A DNA stretch of 14,427 nucleotides from Baffinella frigidus (lineage: Eukaryota; Cryptophyceae; Cryptomonadales; Baffinellaceae), in NCBI GenBank assembly GCA_026770585.1, contig MU646691.1, positions 191,353 to 205,779 on the forward strand. Direction: 5' to 3'. How positions within the stretch are numbered: the first letter of the stretch is position 1; each line of letters starts with the position of its first letter. This document shows positions 1 to 9,300 of the stretch, one piece after another. The translations under genes and the position numbers were made by a program. The notes under the pieces are model-generated. The model made no database searches. It saw nothing but the letters and a program-made list of their open reading frames with translations, and was not told the origin of the DNA.

Positions 1-401
1 CTCCCCAGAGACAACAACCGTGTGCGCCTCACCCTTGTTACCTCGCCCAGAAACCAGCGTCGTTTCCTCCCGTGCCCCCTCCCTAAGCTACCTCTCCCCC
101 TGGCTCCATACCGCGGTCGTGCATGTCAACTTAACAAACCTCGCCTTCCCCCCCAAGCACCGGAGCAGAGCGTGAGCCCCCTCCGGACCACATAGAATGG
201 AACTCATCTCAGAAAAGCCTTTCTAAAAAGGTTTTCTCGTCAACGAAATTTACTACACAAGCGCTCTACTATTACTAGTGAGATCCAATTGTGTTGACAG
301 ACACCCTTTGTGGCAAGCTTTATTTGAGGGTAGAACGGGCCGGCGCGCCCCTGCAGCTGCCCCCCTCTCCGCATAGTCGCTGCGCGCCTAGTCAAGCTGT
401 T

Positions 402-549
402 CGACCAATAACCGCTGCTCAACAACCACGCCTGGTGGGGTCTTATGGGTTATCCACTTTTGTTTTTCACGAAATCCCTTCGTAGCCCGCTGTGTGGGCG
501 ATCATTCATCCTATGCGACCAATAACCGGTGCTCGCTCGACTGGTGGGG
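402..549 (+). repeat. Direct repeat pair in the left flank
   Basis: CGACCAATAACCGCTGCTC at 402-420 and CGACCAATAACCGGTGCTC at 516-534 differ at one base. Each is followed within 14 bp by TGGTGGGG (433-440, 542-549). The pair is about 110 bp apart. Confidence 0.75.
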
Positions 550-1019
550 TGTCGCAGATTGCAGAGAGATTGATAATTTATTGCCAAACAACCAGCGTCA
601 GCGCCGCACATGCTCCGCATTGTGCCACTTACTGCACCCCGTGTCGGCCGCTCATACGAGCATTTTCCGGATGGATTCTGACTCCAGCTCCTGCAGATTG
701 CGTGCAAGCGGACGACCCCCGCCTCAGACGAGCGAGTGATCCAAGCCACGACCCCCAAGAGTGCTGCCCTCATCTCTGGCGAAGCCAAGGTCGCTGCCGC
801 ACACCGATCCAACCCCGCCGAGCATTTGCATTCAATGATTGGCGACAGGACATACCGCGCCAGGGCAGAAGTCCAATTTTCAAGATCGTGGAGTAAAACG
901 ATGATTCGTTCGAGTAAAGTTGATTCTATCCGGGAAACACGCCAAAAGTGTTGGGAATCGGAGCTCTTTGCCTGCGCAATAATGTCTTTTAAATGAGAAT
1001 GTGTACCAGGCGGAGCCAT
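450..1019 (-). other. Unsupported 189-codon open frame
   Basis: The longest frame of the left flank, ATG at 1017-1019 (start MAPPGTHSHLKDI). The composition is mixed, no domain is recognisable, and it crosses the direct repeats at 402-549. Overlapping plus-strand frames of 134 and 81 codons are equally unconvincing. I list it only because nothing else explains the region 1-1130. Confidence 0.15.
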
Positions 1020-1139
1020 CTATTGCGAACGAGTGTGTATCAAAATGCCATTTCTGCCCTGGCGCGGTCCACACCCCGCGCGGGCCTCCTGAGATCTATC
1101 CTCGACTCTTAGCCTCCGTAGAGGGGGAAGCCGTGGTAG

Positions 1140-1165
1140 CAGTCCCCGCGCATTTACGGGGACTG
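1140..1165. repeat. Perfect 9-bp stem hairpin
   Basis: CAGTCCCCG (1140-1148), an 8-nt loop, then CGGGGACTG (1157-1165). CAGTCCCCGCGCG recurs at 1258-1270. A role as terminator or RNA structure is not supported by any neighbouring gene. Confidence 0.6.
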
Positions 1166-1473
1166 TACAGGGGCTCCACGGGTCTGGGCATCCTTCATTA
1201 TTCTCTTCTTCTCTTCTTTATTGCTCTCGAGCATTAATTGAGTGATGCAATAGGTACAGTCCCCGCGCGTTGACGAATGCTCGCGGGATGAGATCCTCCG
1301 TGGAAGTCAGCCCTCCGGAGGGGGGGCTTGTTGCATGGACACAGCCCGCGCGGTCGTCCTCCTGAAAGTCAGGCTCGATGGGGCTCAAGGAAGCCGTGGC
1401 GGGCATGTCGCTTTCACCTACGGAGTGTGCTGAGTGTGGTGGGTGGGGAGGGTAGTGCGTGTGGTGCCCTGCC

Positions 1474-1708
1474 TGCCGTGGCGGCCGTGTTGGTTCCACC
1501 TCAAGAGTGTGGTGAGTGACGGAGAGTGCTGAGTGTGTGGTGGGAGGGGCTTCTCACGGTTCCCTAACCGCCTTTCCTATGAATTGCCAATCGCTCCCTA
1601 TGATTCCCTAATCGCGACTTATCAATCCCTAATTGCGAGGAACGAACGCCTACAGGCGCGGCGTTTTGCTTGCCGTGGCGGCCATGTTGGTTTCACCTCA
1701 ACAGTGTG
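1474..1708 (+). repeat. 38-bp direct repeat pair
   Basis: 1474-1511 and 1671-1708 match at 35 of 38 bases, starting TGCCGTGGCGGCC and ending in a CACCTCAA(G/C)AGTGTG block. Both sit near GTGCTGAGTGTG-type sequence. No coding frame is supported. Confidence 0.75.
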
Positions 1709-1734
1709 CTGAGTGTGGTGGGCGGGGTTCAGGG

Positions 1735-1792
1735 CCCCTAAACCCCAACCCCTGAACCCTAACCCCTACGCCCTCACCCCTAACCCCTGACA
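1735..1792 (-). repeat. Short degenerate telomere-like tract
   Basis: CCCTAAACCCCAACCCCTGA and following CCCTAACCCCTACGCCCTCA, in the C-rich orientation. It is flanked by two copies of ACAGGCGCGGCG (1652-1663 and 1789-1800). Confidence 0.7.
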
Positions 1793-1913
1793 GGCGCGGC
1801 GGCTGGTGATCTGCCTGCGGGCGTGCCGCGCCTTCCTCGACGCTCTCCACGATCGGAGAGGCGGCGAGCGCCGCCGCACCATCGCTGACCTCGTACGCCC
1901 CCCCCTCGCTCTT

Positions 1914-1920
<7 letters not shown>

Positions 1921-1946
<26 letters not shown>
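1921..1946 (+). repeat. CT dinucleotide microsatellite
   Basis: Thirteen uninterrupted CT units, bordered by imperfect pyrimidine-rich sequence from about 1897 to 2010. Confidence 0.95.
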
Positions 1947-1947
<1 letters not shown>

Positions 1948-2010
1948 CTCCTACCTCTGTCTCTGTTTATTGCCGACTTCGTACGCCCTTCCTCTCCTCC
2001 TACCTCCTAC

Positions 2011-2120
2011 CTCTGCCTCAGTTTTATTCTGGCTCGTCGTAAAAGCTTTCTAGTCGCCTTTTTGAACTGGATTTCTGCTCTTTAATACTAGGGACGAGCC
2101 AGAATAAAACTCAGGCAGAG
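2011..2120. mobile_element. Inverted-repeat (MITE-like) element with 28-bp arms
   Basis: Arms at 2011-2038 and 2093-2120 match at 27 of 28 bases and begin CTCTGCCTCAG, with a 54-bp loop. The terminus matches those of the elements at 7513-7644 and 8019-8146 and resembles the CTCTGTCTCA ends of the introner-like copies. It encodes no protein, so mobilisation in trans is an inference. Confidence 0.7.
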
Positions 2121-2239
2121 CTGTTAATTTGGGCGAGGCGATTTGGTGAGCCCGGGATCTTTCCCGCTCCGAAGTTGACGAATTTGTACCGCACACCCGG
2201 TCTGTCAACTTGAGAATAGTCTGTCAACCCGAGTGAGGC
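2121..2239 (-). mobile_element. Intergenic copy of the introner-like family
   Basis: On the minus strand this reads GCCTCACTCGGGTTGACAGA at one end, with GACTATTCTCAAGTTGACAG, AACTTCGGAGCGGGAAAG and CCCGGGCTCACCAAAT inside. These match the 6996-7135 and 11204-11328 elements in the same order. It abuts the right arm of the inverted-repeat element at 2011-2120, whose terminus is of the same CTCTGCCTCAG type. No gene is visible around it. Confidence 0.65.
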
Positions 2240-2312
2240 CGCCCTCGTATGTGTCCTATCTGTATGTGGGGTGACTACGTCGGAGTTCCCCACTCAGTTG
2301 GGGAACATAACC

Positions 2313-2432
2313 TACAATGGTACCTCGCTCATAAGGAAGTGCTTCCCCGTAGGACCCTACAGTAGGCCTATGCCCAGGTCCCTATGGTGGTCCTAGGGGG
2401 GGGCGGTTTGTTATGAGCGCGGTATCCCTGTA
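2313..2432. mobile_element. Palindromic ~120-bp element, copy 1
   Basis: The ends are TACAATGGTACCTCGCTCAT and the inverted equivalent ATGAGCGCGGTATCCCTGTA. The core is TAGGACCCTACAGTAGGCCT followed by a complementary TATGGTGGTCCTA arm, so nearly the whole unit can fold as a hairpin. Copies at 2754-2876, 10108-10228 and 10585-10705 share arms and core. No coding capacity; MITE-like or foldback. Confidence 0.75.
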
Positions 2433-2599
2433 CCTGCCAGGCTCCACTGCGCAGCTGACAGCGTCACCGTGTCCTCACCTCTCCTCGCCCGAACCTTGTG
2501 TGCCCTCATCGCGCATTGCTATCCCTCAAGTGGCGAGGGGGTCAAATTGACCCCCAAGAGGTCCTAGGTAGGGTGTATGCGCCTACTCGCCACTCCTCG

Positions 2600-2666
2600 G
2601 GTGGTCCTAGGAGCATAGGACCACCCTATGAGCGGAGCGTGTCCTTAATTTCGAGCAACGCCTGTA
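2600..2666. mobile_element. Half copy of the CGAAATTA-armed palindromic element
   Basis: CCTAGGAGCATAGGACCACC followed by GTGTCCTTAATTTCGAG and CCTGTA matches the right half of the element at 8335-8455. The left arm is missing or too degraded to trace. Confidence 0.55.
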
Positions 2667-2753
2667 GGTGCTGACAACCTGTGTGTCGCGCAGGTGATGC
2701 CCGAGGGCGGCTTCGCGTCACCTCCCAAGAGCAGGAAGTCATCTCACGTCTAA

Positions 2754-2876
2754 TACAGGGGTACCTCGCTCATAAGAAACCGCCACCCCCTAGGACCCTA
2801 CAGTAGGCCTATGCCTAGGGCCCTATGATAGTCCTGGGGAGGGGGGGCGCTTTCTTTTGAGCGAGGTACCCCTGTA
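2754..2876. mobile_element. Palindromic ~120-bp element, copy 2
   Basis: The termini TACAGGGGTACCTCGCTCAT and the inverse GAGCGAGGTACCCCTGTA are almost perfect complements. The core (CCTAGGACCCTACAGTAGGC) matches the copy at 2313-2432. This is the best preserved left end in the window. Confidence 0.8.
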
Positions 2877-3363
2877 CGTAGCCTGATCACTAGACCCGGA
2901 GAGGCACGTGGAGGTGTGTGGGTATCTAGGCTCTAAGGGCATGTTAGGTGGGGGTGTAGGCCAGTGGCACAAGGAGGCAGCGCCATTAATGTAAATGGTT
3001 TTGTGAAATGATGAGGACGAGGGCTAAGTGGGGTGTGCGAGCGTGCCTCAAGTCAATTCAAATCGGGTCGAGACCGCCAGGGGATGCGGCTGTGCCTACA
3101 TGTAGGGCATGTGCAGGTTTCCCCCTCCTCTCCACACCCTCAGACGAGGGGCGGCCAAGACGGCACAGCAACGCCCCGCCCCAGACCAAGCCGCATATTC
3201 CACACGTGTATCCACACTCGCACGGCCGCACAGCTCTCACACGGCGCGCCACCTCCCCTCTCCCCACACTTGCTCGCTCCTCAGTGGTACCGAACGGGCT
3301 TCGGCGCCTTGACCGCCGCATCCGAGAAAATCGAGCCTAGCCGCAGCGACTGCACCTGGTTGA

Positions 3364-3757
3364 AGGTTTGGGGTTGAGGGTTGAGGGTCTCGGGTTCCGG
3401 GTTTCGGGTTTAGGGTTCAAAGTTTGGGGTTTAGGGTTGAGGGTTTAGGCTTTCGGGTTTAGAGTTCAGGGTGTAGGGTGTAGGATGCAGGGAGTAAGGT
3501 GTAGCGTGTAAGGTGGGGTTTAGGGTTTAGGGTTTGGGGTTCAGGGTCCAGGGTTGAGGGGCCAGTGTTCAGGGGTCAGGGTTCACTGATCAGGGTTCAG
3601 GGTTCGGGGTTCGGGGTTCAGGGTTCAGGGTTCAGGGTGTAGGGTGTAGGATGTAGGGTGTAGGGTTTAGGGTTCAGGGTTCAGGGGTCAGGGGTCAGGA
3701 GTCAGGGTTCAGGGGTCAGGGTTCAGGGCTCAGGGTTCATGGTTCAGGGTTCAGGGT
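3364..3757 (+). repeat. Interstitial telomere-like block (TTTAGGG/TTCAGGG variants)
   Basis: About 390 bp of near-continuous heptamer-like units: GGTTTAGGG, GGTTCAGGG, GGGTGTAGG, GGGGTCAGG. The variants are clustered: TTTAGGG-rich at the left, TTCAGGG-rich at the right. It is too degenerate for an active telomere end. No gene touches it. Confidence 0.85.
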
Positions 3758-3936
3758 ACATTTAGCTCTTGGCTAGCGGGGCTACTCGATGGAGTTGTGT
3801 GGTGGAGTGAATTTGTACAAAGCAATTGTGCTCAAGTTGAGGGTGTCTCAAGTCTGTACTTCACACGTCCTAGAGTTGGTAATCAATAGATTGCTATGCG
3901 GGAAGGGGAGCGCTCGGAGAGCCCAAAAGCTCGCCG

Positions 3937-4185
3937 TCAGCGTCGGGCACCGTGCCGGACCTGATAACGAGATGGGCGGTTTCTGGGACCGTGGAAGTGC
4001 CTTGTTGCTTTCCCAGGCCCTTTCGCGCTGCTGCTCTTGCACGCAGCCAGGGCCCGTTGCAGCTCATCCAGGATGGGTGCGCTCCGCTTCTGGGAGTTCA
4101 TAGAGAACGGCGAGCGCTCTGAGCAGCGCTCGATCCCCTTAGACCCTGGACCTCGAAGCCAGGCAGTGCCTCGAGGATAATTCAA
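3937..4185 (-). other. Weak open frame, possible orphan exon
   Basis: An uninterrupted minus-strand frame of 82 residues whose middle (APILDELQRALAACKSS) looks more protein-like than the surroundings. No matching splice partner, family or start context was found. It may be part of an unannotated gene or chance. The rest of 3758-4377 shows nothing recognisable. Confidence 0.15.
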
Positions 4186-4377
4186 CTACAGCCCAGGGCG
4201 TCTGTCAACTTAGACTGATGCTCGGGCCTAATGTGAAGAGAGAGTAAAGCGACTTCTACGCGCGGCGTGCAGAGTCTTATGTTCTCTTATTCTTCTTCCC
4301 ATCGAGAGTGTGCCCCTGGCTTGAGTTAAATGTACCTTCAGTGCCAGGCCGACCAAACCTCCTATAGCAACATGTAT

Positions 4378-4427
4378 CGGGTTTCGGGTCTCGGGTTTCG
4401 GGTGTAGGGTTTAGAGTTTAGGGTTGA
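4378..4427 (+). repeat. Short telomere-like tract at the 3' end of the 283-aa gene
   Basis: CGGGTTTCGGGTCTCGGGTT continuing to TAGGGTTTAGAGTTTAGGGT. On the minus strand its CCCTAAACTCTAA provides the final codons and stop of the upstream gene. Confidence 0.8.
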
Positions 4428-6260
4428 CCGGCAACGACGGCGCCGCCAGCCCCCTCTGGTCCGACAGGCCATACATGGTCGTACCGTCGTTGTACACCGC
4501 CGCGCCCTTGATGCCGCGCGCCATGAAGCCCACGTCGGGGTTCATCTTGGCGGGCGCGGGCGCGGAGCGCACCCCTGAGCTGTAGTCGTTGTCGCCCAGG
4601 CCTAGGAAGGAGAGCACGCTGCCCACGAACCTGCACGCGCCGCGGGGAGGACGTCAGCCCCGCGCGCGCCAAGTGTGCATGCCCGGTACTGCTCTACACC
4701 CTCGTGAGACTGGCTAGTCTCGCGAGACTGGCTGTGTGTGTGCTGACACTGGCTGTGCGTGCTGCATCTGCATGCGCCGCGCCGGCGGTCGCACGCGCAA
4801 GACGAGCAGCAAGCACGCAACACGCGCCGCGGGAACCTCGGCAACCCGCCCAGCCTCCCCCACACCAACACCTCCGCCCTCGCTGGGCCGCACACGGGGG
4901 GGGGGGCTCACCCAGGCTTGCCCGGCCCGGCGCGAGGAATGTTCACGGCATCCCGGGCCCTGTCAAGATGTGCGTTAGCACCCCGCCTGGCCTGCATGTC
5001 TTGTGCTTCAACGACTAGCTCTGAAAGAGCCTTGTGCTGTGAAGGCTCTTTGTGTGTCCTTTCACCTACCAGGACGCACAACGCACGCATACACCGAGAA
5101 ACACTGTCCCCCCTGTAGAACAAGCCATGAGAGAGGCAGCACAGATCCACGCAAGTGTTTCGTCATTTGGGTACAGACAAGATCCAGTCCGTAAGCAAGC
5201 AGCCAACGATCGTCCGTGCACTGAGCTGACAGGAAGCACCACACCCGCAAGCACCAACCATCCTCCTGTAGAACAAGTCAGAGGGGCAGGAAAAATTCAC
5301 GCGAGTGTTTCGGTTTGGATGGACTCAATTAGGGACGGAGGAGCGTCACGATCCTCCCAGCGAAACAAGGCGGGGGAAGCACCTCGCTTGCTTCATGAGC
5401 CCAGCGAGCGCGATGGAGGAGCGCGCCATGTGCGAGCACGCCGCGCCGTCGCCCTCCTCACACGCGGTCAGCCACTGGTTGTTCTGGGCCGGGTCCTTCT
5501 GCACCCCGTCCATGCTGCCAACCGGCACGTACTCATACTGGGCCGCGTCCTTCTGCACCCCGTCCATGCTCCCAACCGGCACGAACTCACTGCAAGGGGC
5601 GGGATCGGTGGCGGACCGTCAGCTGTCGGTGAGGGTGCATGCAGGTGCCCCTAGCGAGTCAAGGGGCCTCTTCCAACAACGCCGGTTATCCCGGTGCACC
5701 ATGTTGCATCATCGATGACAGTGAGAGATCCTGGGGCACCGGGAGAACCAGCGAAAGCTTGTATCGGTCGAGGACCAGAGCAGGTCGAAGAGCAGGGGCG
5801 GGGGTGAGGGGAGGTGGAGGTGGCTGCGGCGTTACCTGCCCTGGAAAGTAACACTGTCCCCATGCACCGCCGTCGGCATCGCGGTCTCAACCACAGGTGC
5901 TGTCCGCATCGCTTGCCGTCTTGCAGCATCGTTTCGCCGTGGGTGCCTCGTCCTGCGTTTGAGCGATGCCAACTGTGACGGATTGTTTGCGATCTCCGCG
6001 CAAGATTTATCGTCCCCGTTCGAGCACGCCCGGATCAGGCGTGAGCTCAGACCCCCCCCAGATGGAGAGAGCGAAAGCTGCTGCAGCCGCGCCTTGCTCG
6101 ACGAGAACCCATCAGCGGCAGCGAGCGCCGTATAATATTTGACAGACCGCATCCGCACCTCCAGCTCCTGCGGCGCCGCCGCAGGCAGGTGGTGCATCCG
6201 CACTGCGACGAGCGCCAGCACGCACGCGAGCGCGAGCGTGGACGCGAGGGGGCGGCCCAT
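4411..6260 (-). CDS. Unrecognised secreted or membrane-anchored repeat protein, three exons
   Basis: Predicted 283-aa protein on the minus strand. Exons (5' to 3'): 6260-5836, 5589-5383, 4630-4411. Donors are CAG|GTAACG and GAG|GTGCTT; acceptors are TTGCAG and GTGCAG; both junctions are phase 2 and keep the frame. ATG at 6258-6260 is the first ATG. Residues 5-20 are strongly hydrophobic (ASTLALACVLALVAV), suggesting a signal peptide or signal anchor. Two copies of the motif A-C-x2-G-D-x3-C lie at 78-87 and 184-193. Their spacing recalls half of a cysteine-rich Sel1-type repeat, but the 36-residue periodicity of that family is absent. Residues 142-159 and 160-177 are an 18-residue tandem duplication containing VPVGSMDGVQKD. 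The last residues (NPKL) and stop are read from telomere-like repeat. I do not recognise the family. The gene structure is well supported; the function is unknown. Confidence 0.78.
5112..5312 (-). repeat. Direct repeat pair in the long intron of the 283-aa gene
   Basis: 5112-5162 and 5265-5312 share CCTGTAGAACAAG at one end and GCRAGTGTTTCG at the other, with a partly diverged middle. They lie 153 bp apart in the 752-nt intron (4631-5382), which otherwise contains only low-complexity G and GT runs and shadow reading frames. Confidence 0.65.
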
Positions 6261-6364
6261 CGCGGAGTTCCTACGAACAGCCAATTCCTGGAATTCTCTC
6301 GGCAAAAGTCATCTTGCGAACCACTTTTGATTTTAGTCTACTCAAGCCACGCACTCAATTTTCC
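6261..6364. promoter_or_regulatory. Compact divergent promoter between the 283-aa gene and TRAP-gamma
   Basis: The two start codons face away from each other across 104 bp, so both promoters and both 5' untranslated regions must fit here unless transcription starts inside the coding sequence. A CCAAT pentamer lies at 6281-6285, followed by a near-palindrome (AATTCCTGGAATT, 6283-6295). No TATA box is evident. Confidence 0.5.
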
Positions 6365-9300
6365 ATGGCTCCTCCAGGCAAGAAGGGCGGCAAGCGGGAG
6401 GACTGGGAGGACGTGGACACCTCCGCGGACTCGCGCCTCCCTGTCGCCCACATCATCCTCTTCGTCATCAACGCCGTCGCCCTCTCCGCTGTCCCCATCT
6501 GTCTCTCCCCGCCCATTTCCGACCCAATCCAGCGCTGGCGATGTCTCCATCTAGCTGCGCAGCAGGGGCCGCGGGAGGCGTCCTGGCCTGTCCCCGATCG
6601 CGGATCTTGGGACTGTCTCCCTTGTGTAGCTGGGTGCGCCTCCCTGCCGTCCTCCCGGGCAAGCGGTTGGCCCGGACCCTGCCTGGTACCTGCTGTTTGA
6701 CCTCCCGACGGTGGGAAACAGTCAGGCTCGGCCCACCTGTTGCCTTGCAGGGGCCTCCCCCAGGCTTCTATCGCTCGGATGGGCGCCTTAAGAGACCCTC
6801 TGGCGTATCTGCACTCCACTTCCTAGGCCCGTGGCGGGCTGGACCCCGCACAAATCTCGAGGAGCATCCAGTCCGTTGAAGCTTGTGGGCGTCTCGAGCA
6901 GACCTCTTCTCCGCGATCTTCGACTTGGACATCGCCGAGAACGCCCCGATTTACGTTGGTCCTCACCCCACCCGTCCATCTCATTCTCTCACCACGTAGC
7001 TCTGTCTCACTAGGGTTGACCGACTATTCGCAAATTGGCATGCTGGGTTGCTGGGTACAAATCCTTAAACTTTGGAGCGGAAAACAGCCCGGGCTCACCA
7101 AATTGGCGATCCAAAATAGACCGAGACAGAGCTAGACCACGCCTCGCCCGCACTGCTCGCCCGCGACAGCAAATCGGCACCTCAGAAGCAAGGAGCAGCA
7201 GGCGCTGATGGCCAGCCACGGACGCAAACGCCGCCTCACACGTGGAGCAATGCTGCTGGCGGCTCTGGATCGGGAGGCGGCGCAGTGGGAGTTTGGCGGG
7301 CGGTCCATCGGGGGCAGCGAGAGTTGCCGCCGGAGGTTCCCGTGGGTCGATGCTGGCTGGGCCTGACGTTAGCTCCCGGGTGGCAACGCTGACCCCTCCT
7401 CCTCGCACCGACAGGCATCACGCTGGTTTCCACGCTGCTGGTGACCCTTGCTGTCCAGAACCGCTGCAAGCGTCTCCGCACCAGGTTGGCGCTGCACCCT
7501 ATTCTCCTGACGCCTAGCTCTGCCTCAGTTAATCTGGGCTCTGTATTGAATACATTTATATGCTCTTTGTAATGAAGGGTTCGTACGGAGCCCTGGTGTA
7601 AATGTTTTTAATGAGGAGCCCAGAGTAGGTGAGGCACAGCTAGGAAGCTCGTTTTGATCGGTTCAGCCAGGGCAGAGAACGCGTGGGTGGATGCGTGCTG
7701 CCTGACCACGCAGGCGGAGCTAGGCCGTGTTGCCGCACACGCGGAGCCCAGGAACCGACCGTGGGGGATCGACGCACAGGCTGTGCAGCCGCGGCGGCGG
7801 GCTGACGTGGAAATGCGGATTTGTGTGTAGTCTGACTTGGAAACTCAAGGTTGTGTGTAGGCTGACTTGGAAACGCGGGGCTGTATGTAGGCTGACTGAG
7901 AAACGCGGGGTTGTGTGTAGGCTGATCGCTTCGCGGAACGTGGAGCTGGGGAGCACGTGGCTGCTGAAGCTCAAGAACGCTGAGGATGAGAAGTCTAAGC
8001 TCAAGCTCAAGGAGGTCTGCCTCTGCCTCAGACTGGTTGACTTATCGCTTTCGCACGAAAGTTGACGGATTTTTACCACAGATAGGGAAATCAGCTACCG
8101 GTCTCCTCATTTTGAAAAAGACCAGATTAACTCAGGCACAGGTAGGAAGTCGGTGCTGTTGGACCGCGTGATCCTCTCCTGCCGTGGTGCCTAGCGTCTT
8201 GCCGTGGCTCCTCCAGAGATCAGATTAACACAGGCAGAGCTAGGATCTTTGATCTTTTCCGCGAACCTCGGGGCACGCCTTGAGGGTAGAGAGGGGTTAC
8301 TCGAAATGATAGAAATGCACCTCCCGAGGGTACATACAGGGGTTACTCGAAATTATGGACACGCACCTACCTAGAGTCCTACGGTAGGCCCATGCCCAGG
8401 AGCATAGGACCACCCTAGGGACGGTGCGTGTCCTTAATTTCGAGTGACCCCTGTAGATGGATGGGCTGCCGCACTTTCTGAAGGTGGAACTCGCTGCGTT
8501 GGAATGTAGGTGCTCCAGTCTTGCACCGCGTGCGGAATCCCTGCTGACGCCACGTCTCGTTGCTTCTACATCTGTCCCACTGGAGATTTCGGAAGGGTGA
8601 AAGTATGGCGGGTGTTGGGGTGGGTGAATGTATCGCGTCGCGGGTGGGTGCAGTGCAGTGTCGGTCGCAGCAGAGGTTTCGGGTGGGTGACGTGTGGCGG
8701 ATGGGTGCAGGGGAACAAGAGGATCTCAGAGATCAACATGGAGGCGCTCTCGCTCTCCATCGCGTACAACAACGCGGCCTTCCTCTTCACCATCGTCCTC
8801 CTCATCTTCTTCGTCCTCCGGTCTCACCCCGCACACTATTTAAATTACATACTCAGGGAAAGGAAAACACGCGATGATTTTTGTGGAAATGGTTGGAAAT
8901 TTCTGGAATTTCTACGAACCCTATCCGTAATGTCCAGTCTCCGAGTGTTGCGTAGGTTGTGTGTTCCGGGACGTTGTGCTGAGGGGAGCTGCCCGGACTA
9001 GTCATGGTCCTGGTACACAAAACTGCGGTTCTGTCTGTGGTCGTGGGACTCGAGGTGTGGTGGCGGCGATGAACCCTTGTCCCTCGTTTCTATCCTGCAT
9101 TTCTCGGTTAGCACTCTGATTCACCACAGTTTCTCGTTGAGTAATCTGATTCAATACCGTTTTCGGTCAAGTTTTTTTCGGGGGCTGGAGCTGCACAGCG
9201 GGCTAGGAAGAAGTTTCGTGCTTAGCCCATAAGCGAATAATCCTTGGGATCTTACGGTAGGCAACACCGTAGGGACAGGCTGATCCAACGGATATCCTGA

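Noticed and set aside
2313-2876. Palindromic elements as a CRISPR array or tRNA-like genes
   Set aside because: There are only scattered copies without regular spacers, in a eukaryotic context, and they fold as single long hairpins without cloverleaf features.
3008-3377. Overlapping 110- and 114-codon plus frames and an 87-codon minus frame
   Set aside because: All three overlap in different frames and are biased to R, P, S, H and T. No family, splice partner or codon preference favours any of them.
3364-3757. Interpretation as a chromosome end
   Set aside because: Unique sequence with genes continues on both sides for thousands of bases and the units are heavily degenerate, so this is interstitial.
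5836-6305. Longer N-terminus for the 283-aa protein beginning at 6305
   Set aside because: The codon at 6303-6305 is TTG. The first ATG in frame is at 6258-6260 and places the hydrophobic segment directly at the N-terminus.
7727-8065. 112-codon plus frame taken as an independent gene
   Set aside because: It is TRAP-gamma exon 4 plus the in-frame upstream 30-bp repeats and the start of the next intron, not a separate gene.
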